Shown here: one piece after another, positions 57,664 through 64,000 of the stretch | How the letters are laid out: the number at the start of each line of letters is the position of its first letter | Numbering within the stretch: the stretch's first letter is position 1 | NCBI GenBank assembly: GCA_013420905.1 | Contig: JAAXNY010000001.1 | Location: forward strand, 5,084,001 to 5,148,000 | Direction: 5' to 3' | DNA length: 64,000 nt | Origin: Collybia mongolica | Taxonomy: Eukaryota; Basidiomycota; Agaricomycetes; Agaricales; Clitocybaceae | The notes under the pieces: generated by a model | What the model saw: only the letters and a program-made list of their open reading frames with translations | Databases searched by the model: none | Told to the model about the DNA's origin: nothing | Position numbers and translations under genes: made by a program

Positions 57664-60600
57664 TCAAACCTCCTTCTCGATTCCAGTGTCTCGATCCTGA
57701 TGTGTAAAAGCCCCGGCAATCTTGCGTCCGAACTGGTGAGCTGTATCCTCTACACTTCTACCCATCCACGCTACGTTCCGCGCCGCCCGCCATTGCATAA
57801 GCCCGCGGTGTTTCCGATGTAATGCCCCCTTTTTCTTCTTATAGTCTGCGAGACCGTCAACCAAACCTCGGGTGCCATCGCCGACCTTGTCGCTGAGGCT
57901 ATCACTCGATGAACCCGACGACGACCCGTGTGAACTGATGCTTTCGTCGCTGTCCGACTCATCGTCAGTCAGCAACTCCTGAGTGGTTTCCTTTGACTCC
58001 TCCGCACAGTCCAATACCTCCATAACGTCCGCCATATTCGTATCCTTGTCGGCAGTGTTCTGGTGGTACCCACTCAAACCAGGCCAGAATCGAAGTTTCA
58101 CATCAATCATTCCCACCATCTCTCCAACGTCGTTCGTGCTGTTCGCCCGAGCGCGCTCCAGCGAACCACCTTCGTTCTTATACACAGGAAGAGACACGCC
58201 GATTTCTTCGTTATCCGGGATGTCCTTGAACCACAGCGTAGAAAAAGCTACGGTCTTGTCCGGCCCAAAGGCGTGTTTGCGGAACTCAACAAGTAGACAT
58301 GAGGCGTATCGTTTGTTCACTGGTAAACGAATGGGTCTGTCGCGCTTCTGTTTCCACCCGCCATCTTGGTGGGACGCCATTTTTCCCTTTCCATACACTG
58401 TTTGGAATTTGAGCTTGCAGGAAGCGAAGTCAGCTGCAAGATCCAAGGAGGGCCGGACGTAAGGCCGGATATCGAGGGTGCCCACGCCCCAGCCCAAGAG
58501 CCGTTTGGGCAGTTGAGCTTGGATGCTGCGGAACGTCAAGGATAGGCGCATACGGCCATAACCGATCCCACCGACCAGCGGAAATGAGTCAGTAATATGC
58601 GAACAGTGTTTGAACAGGGCTTGGAGAGGGAGAACGACGACTCCAAGAAGCGGGTTTGCTTCATGCATACGCGAGTCCCGCACAGCAATGATAACGGTCG
58701 TGTTTTGCCAGTCCCGGATGAATTTCTCAGTCGCGGCATCGAACTAGCAGTGTGATGAGTATGATGCGTGAGTGGAAGGGAGTGCGACATACAAAAGGCT
58801 TGTTCGTCTTGAGTTTCGTCCGAGTCTTGTATACCCGCTGATGGTTGATAATAACGGTGCAGTATGCGCTGGGTAAGTCGTTAGATTCCTCGTCCTCGCC
58901 ATCTTCCTCGACTCCGCTCTGTTTGATCTTCTGAACTTCCAAGCCATTTATCTGCTCAACGCGAATTGAAAGTATCCCACTTGGCCACTGCTGTGTCGGT
59001 TTTGTACCAGCGATGACCTCGTCACTCTTCTCCTTCAGGTCCTCCTGCTTTTGCTGTTCAATTTCCCCCGTTTCGTCGTTCCTAGTCTTAGCCTCCCTGA
59101 GTTTATCTTCGGCCTCAGCCTCGATTTTATCCTTTATTTCACGAGCGTTCTGGTGTCGGTGCTCTAGGTGCTGTTCAAGAGTTGTCTTCGAGAAGTATCC
59201 ACACTCCCAGGTAAGGGTGCCAGGACATTCGGATTCGTCCATAGACGAGAAACGATCCTCACGAATAGCTATGTGGTTGTGTGTGTGTGGGCTGCTCATA
59301 AGGTCTTTCAATGGGACATCGACGGTCCCGAGAAGGTCGTCGGCGGTGAGTCGATCTGGAGGGCATAAGAGTTGATGACTGAAATATAGGAAAGGACTGG
59401 CAACAACTTGACTTACCACAATCCCATAATTGTAATCTCAACATTTCTTGCGCATTAACCTCAGGAGGACCAACAAGGAGCCCAGTGGTTTCTTCCCAAA
59501 TCGGGTTGCTATCATTCTTGATAATCCTAACAAAATTGATAGACTTCGGACGATCTGTCACTTGCAAAGGAGAAGAACTAACCTCGTCGACCACAGAGGT
59601 TTCCCCCACTTGCTCCATCCAGCAGTAACATAACCATCGCCTTTCTTGTCTTTTTCCGACTTCAAAAGGCTCGCATCACCTTCCTTTAAATCCTTCGCAC
59701 TTCGTACAGTGATAATAACGACGCCTAAAGCATCCGTATCCATCTTCTCGCGTCCCATAAGGAGCGTCTTCAGGTCCAAATTGATACTCCTTGGCGCCAC
59801 ATATTCAGCGATGGCTGCGTCGACGGAGCGTTGTAACCACCCAGATAACCCCGGAATGTCCATAACGTTCAAAAAGTTCTTCGCAAGGGGAGTGCAAATC
59901 ATCGTAACCTTCGGTTGTCCCAACAGCGTCAAAGTAAGCAACGAGAAGAATGGCGGGTTGGGGGTCAATTGGATCCTCATGCGAGCAGTAGCAAGCATGC
60001 CTGTCAACTCGACCCATACGGGGAGCAACATTCCACCAACAACCGAGAATTCAGTCAGCAGGTGAGCATTCCCTGATCGACCCCGCAGGCCGCTACCCTT
60101 GTTCGTCCTCGCTCGGTAAGAGACTGCGACTTCCAAATTGACAAAATCTCCCTCCTCGGCCTTCATCCCGTCCTTTTCCTCTGTAGCCTCGCCAGCGTCG
60201 AGCCAGCGTATACCGAGAACGCGCATAGGCTCAGAGCCTTGTCCGATGTCGGCGACCCGGACACCATGGATCAGCGTGGGAAGAGTTGCTTGGAGCGCGT
60301 CTTCAAGCATATCCGCAACGGATGTGAAGAGAGTCGGGTTGACAATAGGCCACAGGGAGTGGAGGAGCGAGTTGAGCCATGCAGCGGATTCGGGCGTCGC
60401 TTCTTCTCGAGCTTTGGGAGGTTCGTTCTGCGTGGAATGCTAAGTTGAATAATAAGTCCACATCGTTCAAGGCTTGTTGGGTATTATGCGCACCTTCTCA
60501 TTAACTAGTCCTCTTTCCTCCGAATTGTCGATAGTGTCGGAGCTACCGAAGATTACAACACAAGCTCCAACGCCGATGGCCAAGACAACGCAGCCCAGGG

Positions 60601-61006
60601 TTCCGAAGAAAAGTTCGAACCAGCCAAAACTGAACCCGCCGAGAACTTTACTCCAAAACCAAAGAAATACCAGTCCACCTATTCCACCAATGCCTGTTGA
60701 GCCAGTAGCAATCATTGCGGTCCATATTTTCATCCTGTTTTCTGCACCCGCTTGATCGTCCCACCAGCCCCGGTGGGTTTCGTAAGAGATGAGATCCTCC
60801 ATTGCTGCGTGTCCCCGCTTTAGCCCTTCCTCACCGTCGGGCTTTTGAGTCTCTGGGTCTTTTTCTCTTGACGGGTGAGGAGGGATCTGTTGAAGTTCGA
60901 CAGATGTTTTATCGTGAATGACTATTGGCAGATGCGTGATTGGGTCCGTGACTTCTCGTTCATTGTTCTTCTCTTCATGGTCGCTGGTTGAGTTCGTTTC
61001 AGGCAT
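57664..61006 (-). CDS. Mug190-like SMP/C2-domain membrane-contact protein
   Basis: Minus-strand gene with long exons, from the ATG at 61006 to the TGA at 57664, about 1,040 residues. Order: an acidic N-terminus with two membrane segments (IGGIGGLVFLWFWSKVLGG and GTLGCVVLAIGVGACVVIF), an SMP/synaptotagmin-like lipid-binding domain (ESAAWLNSLLHSLWPIVNP...), a first C2 domain (LGVVIITVRSAKDLKEGD...NPIWEET), a charged coiled coil (EIKDKIEAEAEDKLREAK), a second C2 (GILSIRVEQINGLEV), a third C2-like region with FRKHAFGPDKTVAFSTLW, and an acidic Ser tract before a basic tail. The architecture equals fission-yeast Mug190 and resembles tricalbins, which move lipids at ER-plasma membrane contacts. Intact. 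Confidence 0.88.
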
Positions 61007-61304
61007 TGAGTGGGCGGTCGTAATTGTAAAATGAATATTCGATTATGGTGCTTTTACAACGTTCAATGATTTGACGTCAGTGATGTAACAAAAGTTCCAC
61101 CCCACAAACCCCATGCGGGCCGAGCCAAGATAACACCGAGACATTGACTGTGAGTGCGTTGAGCCTATGAATTCAGTTGAAAGTATACTCAGAGAAGGGG
61201 CACTGAATAGAAACGATAATACGTACCACACAAAATACGAACAACAACGGGGGATTTAGTGCAGGCGCCAAGACGAGACCAAAAAAAGGACTTGACCCAT
61301 CATA

Positions 61305-62037
61305 TTGGGGAGGGGCAATTGCCGGTTATTTTTTTATTTGTTTATAGTTATTTGTCCGGCCTGGAAACGTGCCATTTGATGACCCACATCACTGGTGGCT
61401 CAGAAACTAAAGATACATAAATGGATTGGTCTATTGACAAGAGTTGCTCAAAATATCAGCTCGGAGAGGGTCTTTGTGGCGGATTTTTGGATTCCCTCAT
61501 ATTTTTCAAGATTCATCAAAATTACATATGTTTTTCGGACCTGTGAAGCAGAAAAAGAAAAAATCAAAAAATCCACCACAAAGACCCTCTTGCCCCTGAA
61601 AATTCATGTAGCATTGATCAAGGAAGTTAAGCCATATTGTGGCCAAGGAAGATGTCAGCGATGGCGCACTGTTATCTGTTACCTCGCCTGTGGTCTGAAA
61701 TTTAGATAGCCGAGACGCATCAAGTCACTAAATTACACACCAAATCTAATCAGAAGTGAGACGAATATGGAAACATGTTATTTGAAACTCAGCTTAAACC
61801 TATACCCACATGGAAAATAATTTAATTCTCATTAATGCACTGCTCTATGGAGCTAAAAACAAGATGGGAGCTCTTTACATATACTGCCCTTCAATTTCCA
61901 CTAGCTTGACATGTTTTATCTCATGAGGATGTGCTCCCAAAAGCATAAAATTTCGGTGGCTCACAAAATCTCTCCAAATTTGTCATTTGTTTACTTGTAT
62001 TATGAACGCGGAGTAGGTAATCATTGCCCCTCCCCAA
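61305..62037. mobile_element. MITE-like element, 733 bp
   Basis: Perfect 15-bp inverted ends TTGGGGAGGGGCAAT / ATTGCCCCTCCCCAA with a 5-bp direct repeat TCATA outside (61300-61304 and 62038-62042). No coding content. It lies between the Mug190-like and F-box genes. Confidence 0.75.
61465..61590. repeat. Fold-back repeat inside the MITE
   Basis: Arms AGAGGGTCTTTGTGG..GGATTTTT face each other across about 75 bp with one C/T difference. It is a hairpin-forming unit, perhaps a nested smaller MITE; I see no target duplication. Confidence 0.6.
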
Positions 62038-62172
62038 TCATACACAAATAAATACACGTGAAAATCACATGACTGAAATAGACTCCTGCCAGCAAGCGAG
62101 CATCATCGTCTCCCCCGAGATATACCAAGACCTTGAGCGCAAATTATTCCAGCAACCTTAGCTTCACCGATA

Positions 62173-63665
62173 TCAATACCTCAGGGACCGCGTCCAAACC
62201 TGAGGAAGGACCTGGAAGAGGGCAGCGTCACACACTGCTGAAGTAACACCAAATAGGCCAAGTTCAAAACTTTCGAGTTTCCAGTCTGGATACCTTCGTT
62301 TCAACATTTCCTTGCAGAACTGTGGAAAGAAAGTTAACGCGACCTTCACATAAAAGGATCACGTCAACATACCATCTTTTCTTGTGCTTTAATTCCTACC
62401 GATTCGTCCCCAACCACTGCATAGAATCTGGCTGCAAGGCGTAATTGGCGGAGCTGGGGCATCTTCTCCGCAAAGACGTCGATGACCTGTGGGCTCACGA
62501 AGTCAAGCTGCATTGATATACAGCGAATGTTTGTATGTTCTTTCAAAGTATCAAGGATATTGCAGACGTTCATGTAATGGTACACATGGCATGTCAGCTG
62601 GAGTGAGGTAATGTGAGAACCTATGGACTTCAAATAAGCAAGTCCATGAGGTTCTTGGAAAGAGGCGGAGAGGGTCAAGTCAAACGATGGGCGACAAAGA
62701 AAGGCCGGTCCCTTATACAAGGGCAGGTTCATCATGGAATGGCGTGTTATGTGGATCTCCTCGAGTTTCTCTGCGTGCAAGCCAAGGATGTGCCAGATGC
62801 CTTCAACCCCTTTGGCCGTCTCAACAGATATGATGCTTATCTTCTTGAGGCGGGGAAAACACCCCATACCGAGGAGTAGCGAAGAGGCATCGGGGTTCGG
62901 CAGTCCCACGTCAAATAAGGTAAAGGACACGAGAGTGGGTTGATGGTTATTGACAAAAGGAAGCAACACCGAAGAAATTATCTGTGTACATTCCACATCG
63001 GAAAGGTTATGATAATTAGAAACTTGAATATTCAAGACTTCCAAGTTCCTGAGTACGATCGTTGGGGAGAGGAGCTGTCGAATGCTCTGCACCGATAAGT
63101 CTAATGTTAGTGCACGAAGCCTAGAACCAAACATAGGCCATGTAGACAACACGACAGAGCATACGGTATGAGGAAGCTCCTCAAAAGACCAGGAGCATAA
63201 CTCGAACGCCACGAGGCCATCCATATTCTCGAAAATAGAAATTAGCGCATTTGCTAGGTCGCCAGGAGTACCAAAAGCGGATCCTTTCCGCGGGTTCATA
63301 ACTCCTATTTTTGCTGCAACGCGTTTGATCCTAGATATCATTCTACGTGGTTTTACCGGAGGCCGAACTCGGAAGAGGCACTTTGGTATAAATCGAAGAG
63401 TGCGGACACGTGAAGCGATATATGGATCACTTTATAAGGTTGTTTCAGCATGCAAAGAGCTGATTAGAGTATAAGAATCTGACCAAAGTCGTTGGAGAAT
63501 GTGAATATTTTGGCGATCGAGTTTATACATTTCAACATCCCGGTATTCCATATTCAGCACAGCGTCAAAGAAAGCATGATTGACCGACATCAGTCTGCGG
63601 AGGGTTGCCCGTTCTAAATATTCTGCGACGCAAAGCCAAACGTCATATGGTAGATCGTTCCTCAT
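62173..63665 (-). CDS. F-box protein with LRR-like C-terminal part
   Basis: Three exons (63484-63665, 62373-63429, 62173-62319; introns of 54 and 53 bp) give about 460 residues. The F-box is at the N-terminus: NDLPYDVWLCVAEYLERATLRRLMSVNHAFF. The rest has irregular leucine-rich strands (LRALTLDLS, LEVLNIQVSN, LKKISIISVE, LEEIHITRHS) typical of the expanded F-box/LRR-like family of mushrooms, ending VLPQVWTRSLRY. Such proteins recruit targets to SCF ubiquitin ligases through Skp1. I chose the ATG at 63665 because it puts the F-box at the start; the frame stays open upstream to an ATG at 63839, but that would overlap the divergent promoter. Confidence 0.8.
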
Positions 63666-63823
63666 ATTGAGCTCGCGAACTATGCAGCGAATGGGCCTTC
63701 TGAATTGCGGCCAAATGGTGAGTGGAGCCTGTAAGCCAAACACAGACATGGTGCGGCCGCACGGGACTGGGCCATCGGCGATTGCCGAGTCATCATATAG
63801 GAAAACATCACGTGCTGAGATCG

Positions 63824-63830
63824 TATAAAA
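63824..63830 (+). promoter_or_regulatory. TATA box of the partial gene at the right edge
   Basis: TATAAAA on the plus strand, 64-70 bp before the ATG at 63894, followed by a T10 run. Confidence 0.45.
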
Positions 63831-63893
63831 AGGGTCCAATTTTTTTTTTGTTCCTCACTCATTTCACGAGCTCGCATTATTGTCCCCCTGCGA

Positions 63894-64000
63894 ATGACTT
63901 CAATCATTGAACATTCTGCTCGCAGGAGCCTACTGCGTGCTCAAGAGGATTTTGGGCTCCTCAGCTGGAGCGCACTCTCGCCATCGGCGGTCGACAACCT
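63894..64000 (+). CDS. 5' end of a gene that runs out of the window
   Basis: The ATG at 63894 opens a frame that stays open to the end of the window (MTSIIEHSARRSLLRAQEDF...). A TATA box lies upstream, and the F-box gene is divergent. The product cannot be judged from 35 codons. Confidence 0.4.
   Translation, partial: MTSIIEHSARRSLLRAQEDFGLLSWSALSPSAVDN

Overview
The window looks like nuclear DNA of a mushroom-forming basidiomycete (Agaricomycetes). Almost every gene is cut by many GT-AG introns of about 45-65 bp. The gene content is typical of that group: expanded cytochrome P450s, a DUF3176 membrane protein, WSC-domain and F-box proteins, a TKL-like kinase with HGD in place of HRD, an alpha-kinase and an RTA1-type exporter. 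All gene models were joined by eye from splice signals, so exon edges are approximate.

Layout. 0-3.2 kb: 3' part of a HEAT-repeat gene. 3.2-8.2 kb: a decayed aminoglycoside-phosphotransferase-like gene broken by TIR elements, plus a small internally deleted hAT copy. 8.7-10.8 kb: a protein kinase. 11-28.3 kb: five related P450 genes in tandem on the minus strand, at different stages of decay, with a DCR2-like metallophosphatase and an intron-containing tRNA-Gly(GCC) between the last two. 28.76-30.52 kb: a TIR element with an 8-bp target duplication that encodes an unrecognised protein. 30.8-36.9 kb: a WSC-domain secreted protein and a DUF3176 protein. 37-46.8 kb: a transposon nest in which Ty3/gypsy remnants host a full-length but inactivated hAT, two inverted copies of a poly-A retroposon and a structurally intact Tc1 element. 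46.97-52.49 kb: a 5.5-kb TIR element carrying an intact DDE integrase gene and an intact alpha-kinase gene. 53-64 kb: a sixth P450 (plus strand), an RTA1-like exporter, a Mug190-like SMP/C2 lipid-transfer protein, a MITE, an F-box protein and the start of one more gene.

How it fits together. The P450 array, with a related P450 and an RTA1 exporter on the far side of the transposon nest, suggests a locus expanded by tandem duplication and split by transposons, possibly for xenobiotic or secondary metabolism; the substrate cannot be read from sequence. The strongest candidate for something undescribed is the 46.97-52.49 kb element. Its 75-bp inverted ends and 6-bp target duplication enclose a retroviral-type integrase together with a eukaryotic alpha-kinase. 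The 1.76-kb element at 28.76 kb, with clustered GTCCGGAC palindromes near both ends, is a second candidate.
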